Of a stretch of DNA of 64,000 bases, positions 1 through 12,206 are shown one piece after another. The stretch spans positions 250,393,351 to 250,457,350 of the forward strand of contig CM075669.1 of assembly GCA_037962975.1 (NCBI GenBank), read 5' to 3'. Every line of letters begins with the position of its first letter. The stretch's first letter is position 1. Source of the DNA: Clitoria ternatea. Its lineage: Eukaryota; Streptophyta; Magnoliopsida; Fabales; Fabaceae. A model generated the notes under the pieces. It had not been told where the DNA came from, did not search any database, and was given only the letters and a program-made list of their open reading frames with translations. The translations under genes and the position numbers were made by a program.

Positions 1-1
1 T

Positions 2-376
2 GAGGTTTTAGAGCGGATTGGCGATGTGGCATATCGGATTGCACTTTCTCCATACCTCGCTAAACTACATAATGTGTTCCATGTCTCGCAGTTTAGGAAA
101 TATGTCCATGATCCTTTACATATAATTCCTATGGACGATGTTAATGTACGAGATGATTTGTCCATTCCCCCTGTTTCTGTTTGCATTGTCAAACACTTCG
201 TTAAGAAGCTATGGAACAAATTGGTACCCTTAGTGAAAGTTGCGTGGAAGCACGGAAATACTGAGACGTTCATATGGGAACGTGAAGATTATGTGAGAGC
301 TCGGTACCCCGATGTGTTCGAATCCAGTATGTTAAATTTCGGGGATGAAATTTCTTTTAGGTGGGATGGATTGTAA
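2..376 (+). CDS. C-terminal end of a Ty3/gypsy polyprotein (Tekay-like chromovirus type), 5'-truncated by window edge
   Basis: The reading frame is open from base 2. It encodes the last ~124 residues of a gypsy polyprotein: the integrase C-terminal region with the HNVFHVSQFRKYV motif seen in plant chromoviruses, followed by a chromodomain-like end containing KVAWKHGNTETFIWERED. These segments follow the integrase core, which lies outside the window. The TAA stop (374-376) is supplied by the first bases of the adjoining LTR (TGTAAC...), so the protein ends right at the internal/LTR junction, which is usual for compact plant gypsy elements. No stop or frameshift is visible in this short piece, so the element may be fairly young. 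The Tekay assignment rests on the chromo-like tail and the very long LTR and is an inference. Confidence 0.8.
   Translation, partial: EVLERIGDVAYRIALSPYLAKLHNVFHVSQFRKYVHDPLHIIPMDDVNVRDDLSIPPVSVCIVKHFVKKLWNKLVPLVKVAWKHGNTETFIWEREDYVRARYPDVFESSMLNFGDEISFRWDGL
350..371 (+). promoter_or_regulatory. Polypurine tract of the outer gypsy element
   Basis: A short purine-rich stretch (AGGTGGGATGGA) lies immediately before the TGTAACACCC start of the LTR. This is where plus-strand priming occurs in LTR retrotransposons. It fixes the element orientation as plus and marks the LTR at 372 as the 3' LTR. Confidence 0.6.
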
Positions 377-648
377 CACCCTAAATTTTAAAATAGAGGA
401 TTAAATAAGGAGATAAAATAATAAATAATTATATTTAGGTTATTTAATGTTCCAAAATAGTGGGAATGAATGAATTAAGATTTTTGGAGACTATTTAAAA
501 TTTATTAGAACGGGATAAGCTCAAAATGAGCCCGGTTGAAATATAGGTGTCGGACCAAGTATCTCCGAATCGGATGATATTGGTCAGGGCTGTTAAGGAT
601 ATTATTGGGAATCCGAATATGTGTTTAGAATAATTTTTGGATAAGGCC

Positions 649-667
649 TAAACCCTAAACCCTAAAC
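649..667 (+). repeat. Telomere-like box inside the LTR
   Basis: TAAACCCTAAACCCTAAAC contains two and a half plant telomere units. A second AAACCCTAA lies near 1081. Such teloboxes occur in promoters of plant growth genes; here it lies in the LTR promoter region, so a regulatory role is possible but not shown. Confidence 0.5.
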
Positions 668-2560
668 GATGAAAAATTAATAGGGAATTAAAAATAAAGC
701 CAAATGGCCCATTTTTCCCTTCTTAATCCCGTCATCCTTTTTTGATTTCTCATAACATATACTTTGCTTCTACTTCTTCTCTACTCTTCTCCTTCACTTC
801 CTCTTTTACTTCTCTCCTAAAACCCTAAGCAAAAAGGGTGGTGGCTCTTTTCTCCTTTGCCATTTCCATTTTCTTAGGAGAAGCTTGGAAGAGTTTGGAG
901 TTTGGAGCTTGGAGTCTCACTCCCCTTTCCCCTTATTTTTGTGTGGTTTTCCCTCTTTTGGAAAACTCTCTCATTTCTTCTCTTGAGGTAAGATCTTGTT
1001 ATTTCTCAAGAGTATGAACTATGGGTTTTTGAGTTTTGATGTTGGGAATGTGATTTAATCGGTATAGTTGGGTTTTAGAGAAACCCTAACCCTATGATTT
1101 GAGGAAAATGCAAAATATGAGTAGAGAAGCATTTATTGTGTTAAATAACTATTTTTGGTGAGGTAAAATGATAATATTAATGGTGAATGGCCATTAATGA
1201 AGCTTAATGGTTATTGGGAACCATTAAGGTGGGAACTCGTTAATGGGTTTGGTATTAAATATGCATAATAATAAATACAGATGCCTAAGCCATGGTGGTT
1301 GTGGCAGAATGAATGAAATAGATAGGACTGAGAGTTATGATGTCGGAAGACATCAAATAAATGAATATAAATGTTAAACCGAAGTGGTTGAATAGAAAAT
1401 GATTGTGTGATATGTTGTGATGTAGGAAATAACCCCAATTACGAGGCGAAACCATCTGACCATGGTGATTACTACTTCTCTTGAGGTAGGAGGGGGTAAC
1501 TATTCTAAATGCATGATTTCATCCATTGATAATGTGAAAATATATGTATATGATTGTGCTTGTTGATTGCTTGTGTGGACGATGTCATGATTTCATGATT
1601 TGAGTGCATTTAGAATGATTGAGGTTATATGGCATGTGATTGGGATGATGAATATGATATAAATTTGGTCTAAACCGGAGTCAACAATCCGTTATGGGAC
1701 TAGCCATGAGAGCCCGTAGACCGGTGCTGTGTGTATTCGGTATGATTATCCAGTATCCTAATAAGAGGATACCGATCTTGATGTCTGATGTTATACTTAT
1801 TGAGTCTGTATTGCATACAGAACGGATAAAGTGATATCCGTATTCTGGTACCGGTATTGAGACCGGATCTGATATTATGATGAGTATGTTGATGAAATAT
1901 GTTATGATGGTTTATGACCATGTTTTGAATTGAAATCAGTAATTTGAAATATCCCAATCATATATATATATATATGTGAATTGATGATTGTAATTGCCAC
2001 TAATTACCGATGTGTACAAGTTCCAATGAGGATTGGTAACGTTTGAGAATACTAAAATCCACTAAGTTGTAGTTATAAATGGACGATTGATTGAGTGGCA
2101 TTTTGGATCCACAGTGTGAGAATGCATTGATTGACATTTGCATCCATGGCATATCATTCGCTGCTTATACGAAATGTTAGGGGTTCCAATAGGTAGGCCC
2201 AGTGGGAGGGCAGTCCAGTGCACGGGTATACTGTTATTGCTCCTTAATGATTTGGATAATCACGACGCTGCCCTTAGTTTGGTGATGAGGCACCCTATGT
2301 GGCAGGCCCTGTGGGAGGGCGGCTCTGTGATAAGCAGTTGACCTCGGTGTCTGATGGGGCATGGCTCCCTCGATGTGTGTTCGGGGGAGGCCCATAGCAC
2401 TTTGGCAAGTATGGCCATATTGTTGATCCGCAGTCACAGGGTGACTAGTGCTACAGATGGATGAGAGCGGTTTGGTACCAGTAAAATATGTTGTTGAGCA
2501 TGCTTGGAATTGGATATAAGTGTACACATTTTACTACTGTAGTAGGGGCATGTAGCACAT

Positions 2561-4174
2561 TGATAAATCAATTTTAATACACTTCTTATAGTTTTACACT
2601 TGGGGTTTATTATATAATTACTATGTTTAATAATAGTATTTTAATTAAGTTTTATGTTGTTTAGTTAAATTGAAGTATTATGTATATATGTTTTAATTTT
2701 CGTCTTTTGTATGTATCTTGAGTATCTTACCTTATTTTGGCCATAACTTGGGCTTTTGTGATCCATATGGGCTAATCTTGGAGCCCATGGAAAGCTAAGA
2801 CAGAGGGCTATATCATGATGATCAGATTTGGTTATTTTGCATCTGAAAAAAATAAAGAAATGGAGCTTGAATCAATCAGCCCTCATATGTCCCACCAGCA
2901 TTGACATATTTCACCAAAATACATATATCTGGAGCTGTAGATGTCCAAATGACCTCATTCTTACTCCAAATTCTCAATAAGACAGAGATCTACAACTTTC
3001 ATGTTGAAGGTTTTGCAAAATTTAGCCATCTAGAAGGACATATTGGACATGCAAGGTGGAGAAGATAAAGAGAAGAATGAATTTCAACACCTACCATTAT
3101 CTTCTTTTGAATTATTGTAATTTCAAGCCCACCAATGTTGAAAAATGCATTAATAATCAGAAAATGAATGTATAGTATCATCATATCTTGCCTATAAATA
3201 GATGCTTGAAGTTGTAAGGAAGATACACAAGAAATACACAAGAAATACATAAGAAATACATGCTTTAGTTTTCATTACATTTCTATATCTTTGCTTTAGT
3301 TTCTTAAGTTTTAGGTCTTTCTCTTGCTTTATTTCCTTGTTCTATATTCAACCCCTCAAGTTATGGTTTTCATTTCCCTTCCTCAATATCAAGTAAGTTA
3401 ATTTTATTATTTGTTATTTACTTTTATAATCAAAGTTTTAGTTAATTTAATATTAGCTTTCATTGTTAAAACTTATCATGGAAGCTTAATCTTTTAAAAT
3501 CAACTCAAGGAATTTAATTTTTCTTTATATTAACTTTGAGTTCTTGCTCTTAATATTTTAATTGAAGATAATTACTTTTCTTTGTTTCTCAAATATTTAT
3601 GATGGTAGATTATTTAAGTATATAACCGATTGGTATATAATTAAACAATCTATAATCTAAACTGATATTGGTTGGTTAATCAATAATCAATTTGAGAACA
3701 AAGATTAAGTCACTAAATAAGAGATTTCTATTTAGTTTCTTAACTCAATCAAACTATGGTTTTAAAGTTATTTTAGTAATTAATAAGAATATATCGATTG
3801 ATTATTCTTATTAGTTCATTAATTTGATTCTAGAAGATTTTCTAGAATATAATCATTTAGGGATTCCAAATGATTCAAGATTGAGAAATTAGTTATATTT
3901 AATCATATTTATGATCAATTATTAGTTAAGTAAAGATTTATTAATTCCTTGGGTTGGTTCTTTCTAAATTCGATTATTTTCACTCATAAATTTACTTTTT
4001 ATACTATTATATAATTACTTAATTTTCCTTTCAATCTCAACACAAATCACCCCTTTATTATAACTAAATTGAGTGTAACTAATTAAACTAAGGTCCTCGA
4101 GAGACGACTAAGGTTGTTCACCTTATACTATATTAATTTAACTTTTTATTTGACTCGACAACGACAGCGTGTCA
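2561..4174 (+). repeat. 5' LTR of the Athila-like element
   Basis: The 1614-bp LTR begins TGATAAATCA and ends GTGTCA. It aligns along its whole length with 15098-16699. It carries a small extra ACAAGAAATAC duplication near 3235-3260 that explains the 12-bp length difference. A TATAAATA box at 3193-3200 is followed by AAGAAATAC repeats. Confidence 0.85.
3193..3200 (+). promoter_or_regulatory. TATA box of the 5' LTR
   Basis: CCTATAAATAG is a strong plant TATA match in the middle of the LTR. It is conserved at 15729-15736 in the 3' LTR. It probably sets the U3/R boundary about 30 bp downstream. Confidence 0.6.
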
Positions 4175-4178
4175 AATT

Positions 4179-4196
4179 TGGCGCCGTTGCCGGGGA
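4179..4196 (+). promoter_or_regulatory. Primer binding site, complementary to tRNA-Asp 3' end
   Basis: TGGCGCCGTTGCCGGGGA lies four bases after the 5' LTR. It is complementary to the 3' end of plant tRNA-Asp (…CCCCGGCAACGGCGCCA). Use of tRNA-Asp is known for Athila-lineage elements. Confidence 0.85.
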
Positions 4197-4504
4197 CCTT
4201 TGGTCCTAATTATTTGCATTCAATTACTTAATATGTTTTACATTTTTTTTGTAGGTGTTTTGAAGATATTCAGGTTTGGTTGAATGTGAGCATATAAAAA
4301 AAATTGAAAAAAAATTTCGTCTTTATTATATTCTTATTTATTCTCTAGTAATTTCACTTTCAACCATTGAAAAAAATATAAATATAAAAAAAATCTTTAA
4401 ATTTTTAAACATATGTTCTAAGCATGTCATAATTAAAATGATAACTTTTTCCTTTTATTACATAGTTGTAGTATTTTGTTACAATATATGTAGATGTATT
4501 ATGT

Positions 4505-4597
4505 ATGACTAGATCTAATCCCGAACCACTATATTCTTTTGATCCAGAAATAGATAGAACATTTAATCAATTAGTTAGATCATCTAAGAAACTATTA

Positions 4598-4646
<49 letters not shown>

Positions 4647-5990
4647 TTCTAGCTAATAGCATAAGTAGTGAAACTAAACCTTCAACTTTTGAGTATTTGT
4701 ATAACATGGCTGAAAAGACATTAAAAGAACTAGCTACACCAGATGTCACTAATCAAACATCATGCATCTTATATCCTGAGGAAGATGTTCCTTTTGTGCT
4801 TAAAACTGGTTTAGTTCATTTGTTACCAAAGTTTCATGGTCATGCAGGTGAAGATCCTCATAAACACTTAAAAGCATTTCATATCCTTTGCTCTACCATG
4901 TAACCTGAAGGGGTTTCAGAAGAACATGTAAAACTTAAAGCTTTTCCTTTCTCCCTAGCAGATATCACTGAGGATTGGTTATTTTACCTTCCTCCTGGCT
5001 CTATTACAAATTGGGATGACCTAAAGAAAATGTTTCTTGAAAAAATTTTCCCCGCTTCAAGAACTTCCTCAATTAGAAAAGAAATATGTGGCATCCGGTA
5101 ACATGACCGGGAAAATCTTTATGAATACTGGGAAAGATTTAAAAGATTGTGTGCTAGTTGTCCCCATCACTAAATTACGGACCAACTTCTCATACAATAT
5201 TTCTATGAAGGTCTTAATCCAATGGATAGAACTTTAGTTGATGTAGTTAGTGGTGGTGCTTTGCAAAATAAAACTACAAATGCAGCAAAAACTTTAATTG
5301 AGAACATGGCTACTAATGCTCAACAACATGCCACCAGAAATAATTCTGTAGTAATTAGAGGAGTCCATGAAATTGAAACTAATAATGACGAGATAAAAAA
5401 TGGGAAAGTAAATTTGCTGAACTAGTAATACTTATGAAAAATATTAGTGTCTCAAAAATAACAACCTGCAACCCCTGCTAAGGTATGCTCTATCTGTACT
5501 TCATTAGATCATTATACCGATTGTTGTCCTTCACTACAGGAAGCTAAAATTCCTGATGAAAATCCTCAAGTATATGCTGCCAACTTATACAATAACAGAC
5601 TGCCACAACAACAACATAATAATTATGATCTTTCTTCTAACACATATAATCCTGGTTGGAGGAATCACCCTAATTTAAGATGGGGTAATTCCTCACAACA
5701 ACCTCATGCACCTTTTCAGGCAAATACTAGACCAAGCAGACCATATCAACCTCCTCATGTACAACAACAAGCTACACAAATAGTTGCACCTTCCACTGAG
5801 AAATCAAATTTAGAGGAATTGATAAAGCAAATGTCAGTAGATAATCTGAACTTCCAAAAAAGAACTGAGGCTACAATTTAGACTCTTGAAAATCAGATTG
5901 GTCAATTGGCTACATCTTTAAACCATTTGTAGTCTCAAGGTTCAGATAAGTTACCCGCTTAGACAATTGTCAATCCTAAAAATGTAAGTG
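4505..5990 (+). pseudogene. gag (capsid/nucleocapsid) of the Athila-like element, degenerate
   Basis: The frame opens at ATG 4505 and codes for a gag-type protein with a poly-Asn run (16 Asn, from an AAT microsatellite), then the retrotransposon gag domain (motifs LLPKFHGHAGEDPHKHLKAF and LKKMFLEKIFPASRTSSIRK). Farther on, CSICTSLDHYTDCCP is a nucleocapsid-like Cys/His stretch, followed by a Gln/Asn/Pro-rich tail. The frame is interrupted by stops at 4901, 5099, 5171, 5879, 5930 and 5960 and by shifts near 5400-5480. Most stops sit where relatives have Gln. The product would form the virus-like particle; this copy cannot make it. Confidence 0.8.
4598..4645 (+). repeat. (AAT)16 microsatellite within gag
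   Basis: Sixteen perfect AAT units encode 16 consecutive Asn residues in the gag N-terminal region. The repeat length is a multiple of three, so expansion would not break the frame. Confidence 0.9.
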
Positions 5991-8900
5991 CAATTACTTT
6001 AAGATCTGGTAAAGCTATCCATGGACCAGAAAAACAACAACAAACTGAAAATACTATTGTCACAGAAAAAACATACAGAAGAAGTTTTAGATAGTTCAAG
6101 TAATAATAGTAACGATATATCTCTCACAAATCCTTCTTCTGCAGCTGGTTCTGATAAGCAACATATCCCTCTTCCATTTCCACAAAGACAAAAATCTATA
6201 CAAAATAAGAAAATGGATGAGGAGATCTTGGAAACATTTAGAAAAGTAGAGGTAAATATACCTTTATTAGAAGTCATCAAGCAAATCCCAAGATATGCCA
6301 AATTCCTTAAAGAACTATGCACTAATAAAAGAAGACTAAAAGGCAATGAAAGGATTAATATAAGTAGAAATGTTTCTACATTAATTGAAAAACCTTTGTC
6401 ACATATACCAGAAAAATGTAAAGACCCTGGGACGTTTACTATTCCATGCATAATAGGCAATAACAAATTTGAAAATGCCATGCTAGACTTAGGTGCATCT
6501 ATTAATGTTATGCCTATGACTATATTTTCTTCACTTTCCCTTGGACCTTTGCAAACTACAGGTGTGGTTATACAATTAGCAAATCGAAGCTCTGCACATC
6601 CTGCAGGAATTATTGAAGATGTCCTTGTTAAAGTTAACGATTTAATTTTTCCTGCAGATTTTTATGTTCTAGATATGGAAAGTGAAAATTCCACCAATAA
6701 AGCTCCAATAATTTTAGGTAGACCATTCTTAAAAACAGCTAGAACAAAGATAGTTGTGCATGCAGGAACACTTTCTATGGAATTTGGAGATAGTGTGGTT
6801 AGATTCAACATTTTAGATGCTATGAAGCATCCTACTGAGGATCATTCTATTTTTCAAATTGACTTAATAACTGATTTAGTTGACGATAATATTATTAAGT
6901 TGTCTGATGATGTTGATTTTCCTGTATTGTCTAATTTTTATAATTTATTTATTTGTGATTCATGCATGGATTCTCATTAATGCAATGTGTGTGCTGAAAT
7001 TAAGAAATATCGGCTTAATGATAATAATGATCCAAACTCCCTTAAAACAGAAAATATAGTTCTAGATGTTGTTTCAAAAGAATCAAAGTGTGATAATTTG
7101 ATTAAAGTAGTTACAAATACATCTGATTATGTTGAAGTACAAGTTGTTGAGACAAATTCAACCAAATTAATTCCTTCAATAATGCAGCCTCCTATGTTAG
7201 AGTTAAAACCTCTTCCTGAACATTTAAAGTATGCATATTTAGAGAAAGATAAGAATCTTCCAGTGATTATTTCTAACAAATTAAATGTTGATCAAGAAAC
7301 AAGGTTGTTGCAGATTATTAGGAAGCATAAGAAAGCAATTGGTTGGACTTTGGCAGATATCCCAGGTATTAGCCCTTCCATGTGTATGCATAGAATTCTA
7401 TTAGAGGAAGAAGTTAAACCAGTAAGGCAACCAAAAATAAGACTTAATCCTCAAATCCTTGATGTAGTTAAAAAAGAGGTAACAAAATTATTACAAGCTG
7501 GCATTATTTACCCTATATCAGATAGCACTTGGGTCAGCCCTGTACAAGTGGTTCCCAAAAAGTCTGGAATCACAGTGGTTAAAAATGAAAATGATGAACT
7601 AATTCCTACCAGAATCCAAAATAGTTGGGGAGTATGCATTGATTACAGGAAACTTAACAAAGCAACCCGAAAGGATCACTTTCCTTTACCTTTCATTGAT
7701 CAAATGTTGGAACGACTGGCAGGTAAGTCACATTATTGCTTTTTAGATGGATTTTCAGGTTACTTCCAAATTTATATTGCACCAGAAGATCAAGAAAAAA
7801 CATTTACATGTCCTTTTGGCACTTTTGCTTATAGGAGGATGCCTTTTGGCTTATGCAATGCCCCTGGTACCTTTCAACGATGCATGATTAGTATCTTTGC
7901 TGATTTTCTTGAAAATTGCATGGAAGTATTTATGGATGATTTCACAGTATATGGTTCATCATTTGATGCTTGATTAAATAGTCTAGATAAAGTATTACAT
8001 AGATGCATTGAAACTAACCTTGTTCTTAATTATGAGAAATGCCACTTCGTGGTAGAAGAAGGAATAGTTTTAGGCCATGTGATATCTAAAAAAGGCATAG
8101 AAGTAGATCCTGCAAAAATTAATGTAATTTCTCAATTACCTTATCCTTCTTGTGTGCGAGATATTCATTCTTTTCTTGGTCATGCAGGTTTCTATAGAAG
8201 GTTTATAAAAAACTTTAGTAAGATAGCCCTTCCGTTGTCTAACTTACTACAAACAAATATAGCATTTGACTTTAATGACAAATGTAAAGAGGCTCTTGAT
8301 TGCTTAAAGAAAGCTTTAACTACCACTCCTATCATCCAGGCACCAGATTGGTCACTTCCATTTGAACTTATGTACGATGCATCAAATTATGCATTAGGAG
8401 CTGTTCTTGCTCAAAGAGTAGGTAAAGTATAACATGTTATTTACTATGCCTCATGAACTTTGGATACTACACAAATAAACTATACTACCACAGAAAAAGA
8501 ACTACTTGCTATTGTGTTTGCACTTGATAAATTTAGATCTTATTTGCTCGGTTCAAAAGTAGTTGTATTTTCATATCATGCAGCATTAAAGTTCCTTTTA
8601 AAGAAACTAGATACAAAACTAAGATTGATCAGGTGGATGTTGTTGCTCTAAGAATTTGACATTGAAATTAGGGATAAAATTGGAGCAGAAAATTTGGTGG
8701 CTGATCACTTAAGCAGAATTGAAAAAGAACTTGACCCAATTTCCATTAGAGATGATTTCCCTGATGAACAACTTATGGGAATACATGATTCTACTCCATG
8801 GTTTGCTGATTTGGTAAACTACTTAGTTGCTTCTGTTACTCCCATACATGCATCTAAACAACAAATAATAAAACTAAAAAGTGATTCTAAATACTATGTT

Positions 8901-11070
8901 TGGGATGATCCTTACTTATGGAAACTTTGTAGTGATCAAGTCATTAGAAGGTGTGTACCTGAAAATAAATTTCATTCCATTCTTACATTTTGTCATACAT
9001 ATGCATGTGGTGGACATTTTGGAACTCAATGTACAGCAAGGAAAGTATCAGAATCTGGTTTGTATTGGCCAACAATTTTTCGTGACGCATATATATTTTG
9101 TAAATCTTGTGAACGATGTCAAAGAATGGGAAACATATCTCGTAGAAATGAGATGCCTCAACAACCCATGTTATTTTATGAAATTTTTTATGTTTGGGGC
9201 ATAGATTTCATGGGACCTTTTCCTGTATCTTTTGGTTTTGTTTATATACTACTTGCGGTTGATTATGTGTCTAAATAGGTTGAAGCTAAAGCTACTCGAA
9301 CTGATAGTTCTAAAGTTGTTGCAGATTTTGTTAGATCACATATATTTTGTAGGTTTGGTGTCCCTAAGGCCATCATTAGTGATCAAGAATCATATTTTTG
9401 CAACCATAAAATGGAGTCCCTTCTTAAAAAAATATAGAGTTATGCATAAGGTTTCAACACCTTATCACCCCTAAATAAATGGACAAGCTGAAGTGTCCAA
9501 TCGGGAATTAAAAATGATCCTTCAAAAAACAGTACAACCAAATAGGAAAGATTGGAGCAAAAGGTTAGAAGATGCTCTTTGGGCTTATAGAATAGCTTAT
9601 AAAACACCTGTTCTGTCCTGAATCGGGGTCCAGAGATCCGGTGTCAGGCCGGTCACAAATAGTGTGAGAAGTGCATGTCTGAAGGCCGGCTCTGTGAGTA
9701 TCCAGTATGTGAATCCGGTGTCACTGAATGAAGAGACCGGTCTTGGCGTCCTGGAGGTCCTTCACACCGTCCTCACGCGTTGATGTGGGCGAAAGGTGGT
9801 GTCACCTGCGAAGATTCTCTGATGCTCAAGTCAGTAATATATTCCAAGTACGGAATGTAAGAAGATATTAGGGAGAGAACCCAGAATTCAGAACCGGGAA
9901 CCAGGAACCCCTTCCAGTAAACTGAAGTGAGTTCTTATACCTGATTGGCTCAATTTACGAGGACTCATTAGTGGGGAACCACTAACCTTCATTATGCAAG
10001 TATATTATTATTTAATGCGCACTCACCAGCATGATTGAGGCAAGTGGCTATTTTATATTGAGCGTAGGGAGTATGGGCTACACTTAGAAGACAAGTTGAT
10101 CATTCCCTGGAGCAGAGTTTGACTCGTAGTGTGGGGAATTATTGATCGGTCCCTGTAGCAATGCCCGTCGTCTTCGATTGGGTGACGAGTATGTTATCCG
10201 ATATGCATGGTGTTATCCGGACTAACCAGTGTAGGGAGAATGCCTAACTCGGGATTACAGTCCAGATGTATACCGATGACACCGGCTGCATGTGTTATGA
10301 TAGAAACTGGTTGATCGATCTAGATCAACTTCTCAACACCAGGTGAAAAGGGAAACGGATGAGGTATCTAACATCTTGGTCACTACTTCGGATAATTGGT
10401 ATAGTTGCAGGCTGAGTCGGTATCTTGTGATACCGATTGAGGCCGGCTAATATTTTTACCGACTGGATTATTGTCAAGTGGTATACCGACCGAGTCATTG
10501 TCCAGTAATACCGACTGAACTCTGGACCGGCTAAGATAATTATCTCTTAGTCTTAGGGCCGGTATCCAGACCGGATCAACACCTATTGGAATGTCACCCT
10601 ATAGGATTGTTTTTGAAAAATCCTGCCACTTACCTGTAGAAATTGAGCACAAAGCTTATTAGGCAATAAAACAATGTAACTTGGACTTAAATGAGGCCGG
10701 TAAAGAAAGGAAACTCCAACTACAGGAACTAGAAGAAATTCGTTTGGAAGCTTATGAAAGTTCTAAAACCTATAAAGAAAAAGCCAAATCTTTTCATGAC
10801 AAACAGGTCTTAAGAAAAAACTTTTTCATTGGACAAAAAGTTTTATTGTACAATTCACGTCTAAAGCTCATATCTGGTAAGCTTCGCTCTAAATGGGCAG
10901 GACCATTTGAAATAACTAATATCTTTCCTTATGGTGTGATTGAAATTTCAGATAAAGCGACAAACAAGGTTTTCAAGGTAAATGGGCACTGACTTAAACC
11001 TTTCTTTCAAGGGTTCCAAGAGCACATAGATACGGAGGTGTATTTGTGTGATGCCAAATATTTTGACTAA
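5991..11070 (+). pseudogene. pol polyprotein (protease, RT, RNase H, integrase) of the Athila-like element, degenerate and interrupted
   Basis: Domains follow in order. An aspartic protease lies around 6480-6760 (DLGASINVMP; flap and ILGRPFLKTA). The reverse transcriptase runs from about 7400 to 8000, with the catalytic pair in VFMDDFTVYG near 7930. RNase H lies around 8340-8720 (YDASNYALGAVLAQR; TEKELLAIVFALDKFRSYL). The integrase zinc finger is around 8970-9120 (H..H..C..C) and the core extends from about 9190. The frame is held across stops at 6978, 7971, 8430, 8454, 8649, 9276 and 10990, with frame slips near 9430. A solo LTR (9609-10578) interrupts the integrase between KTP and IGMSPYR; the C-terminal part resumes at 10584. 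The last codon is at 11068-11070. Confidence 0.85.
9609..10578 (-). mobile_element. Solo LTR of a Tat-type retrotransposon inserted in the integrase
   Basis: This 970-bp insert starts TGTTCTGTCC and ends CCGGATCA. It is flanked by a perfect 5-bp duplication ACACC (9604-9608 and 10579-10583). Removing it and one ACACC restores the integrase reading frame exactly. It shares its ends and a core (GCTCAAGTCAGTA near 9820) with the LTR at 56593-57498, whose element lies on the minus strand, so this copy is also read as minus. It has repeated CCGGT/ACCGG motifs and no coding content. Loss of the internal region is best explained by LTR-LTR recombination. Confidence 0.85.
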
Positions 11071-11364
11071 TTTTTCCTAATAACAATATTTATAAAAAAA
11101 TAAAAAAAATAGATATTAATTAATTACATCATCATTCTTTTCGGTGCTAACACTTGTCTTAATCATTATTACTATTATTGTTTTGGCATTATTATCATTT
11201 TTCTTGCAGTAGTTAAAAGGTCATCGTCAGGCTCGTGACGTTAAACAAGCGCTTGATAGAAGGCAACCTATCACCTTTTCACCTTCTTCATCTCTACTAT
11301 TCTCTATAACCTTGTTTTCTATTCTCTCTTTTCTAAACAACCACAACTTCAAAGTAATCTGACA

Positions 11365-11895
11365 ATGGAACAAACCCTTGCAAAACTTAAGGAAAGATTC
11401 CCTACACTTCCACACGATGTGATTGTAAAAATTTACAAAGCTCGAGTTCAAAGGTTAAAACTACTCACATATTTTGGCATTCCAGAGGATGTTCGTTGGC
11501 TTATTGAAGCAAAGGTACGTCTCTTTGGTGAATTACATAAGTCTTATATAAAACATTTTCCAGGTATGGGACGTAGTTCTTATTCTAAAACACGAAGAGC
11601 TAAGAGGATGGGAGTTTGCCATAAGTGTGCAAGATGGAATTGTGATACACGTTGTAGGAACCCTAGAATGGTATCTATAAATCGGGAGGACAAAATTAAA
11701 TTTATAAAGGATGGACTGAGTAAAGAGAACTTGGATAACTTAATCCAAACTCTTGAGACGCATCTATGTGGAACGGTTCAAGGAGTTCTTCTGAAATTAT
11801 ATGATCTATTCATTCAACAAAAAGAAAACTATAGCCTTGGGAATCTGGCGTTAAACGACCCTGTTTGCCAGTTTATAAGAAAACTAGATGGGTAG
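11365..11895 (+). CDS. Unknown Cys-containing protein, extra ORF of the Athila-like element
   Basis: This is an intact 176-residue frame located 295 bp after the end of pol, where Athila elements usually have an env-like gene. I do not recognise the family. The N-terminal half is helical and basic. A central block has the spacing CHKCARWNCDTRC (residues about 88-100), a possible small metal-binding knuckle, preceded by a basic RRAKRMG stretch that could contact nucleic acid. The C-terminal third is amphipathic with no membrane segment or signal peptide, so it does not look like an envelope protein. It is uninterrupted while gag and pol are full of stops. Fragments similar to its 3' end recur at 13023-13245. 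Confidence 0.55.
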   Translation: MEQTLAKLKERFPTLPHDVIVKIYKARVQRLKLLTYFGIPEDVRWLIEAKVRLFGELHKSYIKHFPGMGRSSYSKTRRAKRMGVCHKCARWNCDTRCRNPRMVSINREDKIKFIKDGLSKENLDNLIQTLETHLCGTVQGVLLKLYDLFIQQKENYSLGNLALNDPVCQFIRKLDG

Positions 11896-12206
11896 CAAAA
11901 ACCTCGACTCATAGAAGGCGTTTAAGCCGTTACTGGACGTAAAACCAGAGGAAGATGTGAGCCATAATCATAACTACTGTACATATTTATTGTTGTTTTC
12001 AATGTTTTACTTTTCTGAATTCACTTTGACTTTTAAAATTACCTATTTTTATTTTCTTCAATCATGTCTTTTCAAATTTCTTCATTACTGTCATTTATTT
12101 TTATATAATAATAATTATGTAAACTTTTTATCTTTCATCCATTATTTCATCTCAGTTTTTATCTATATAAGGGCGCATAACTCTATATGGAAAACACAAA
12201 AAAAAG

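Noticed and set aside
1211..2527. Short frames in the outer LTR (60-97 codons, both strands)
   Set aside because: They are inside a noncoding LTR, have no motifs and overlap one another on opposite strands.
5999..6481. 160-codon minus-strand frame opposite gag-pol
   Set aside because: It is antisense to the start of pol, with Leu/Ser-rich composition expected from the complementary strand and no domain match.
8881..9474. Alternative frames of 80-107 codons in the integrase region
   Set aside because: They are out of frame with the recognisable integrase sequence and have the composition of frame-shifted shadows.
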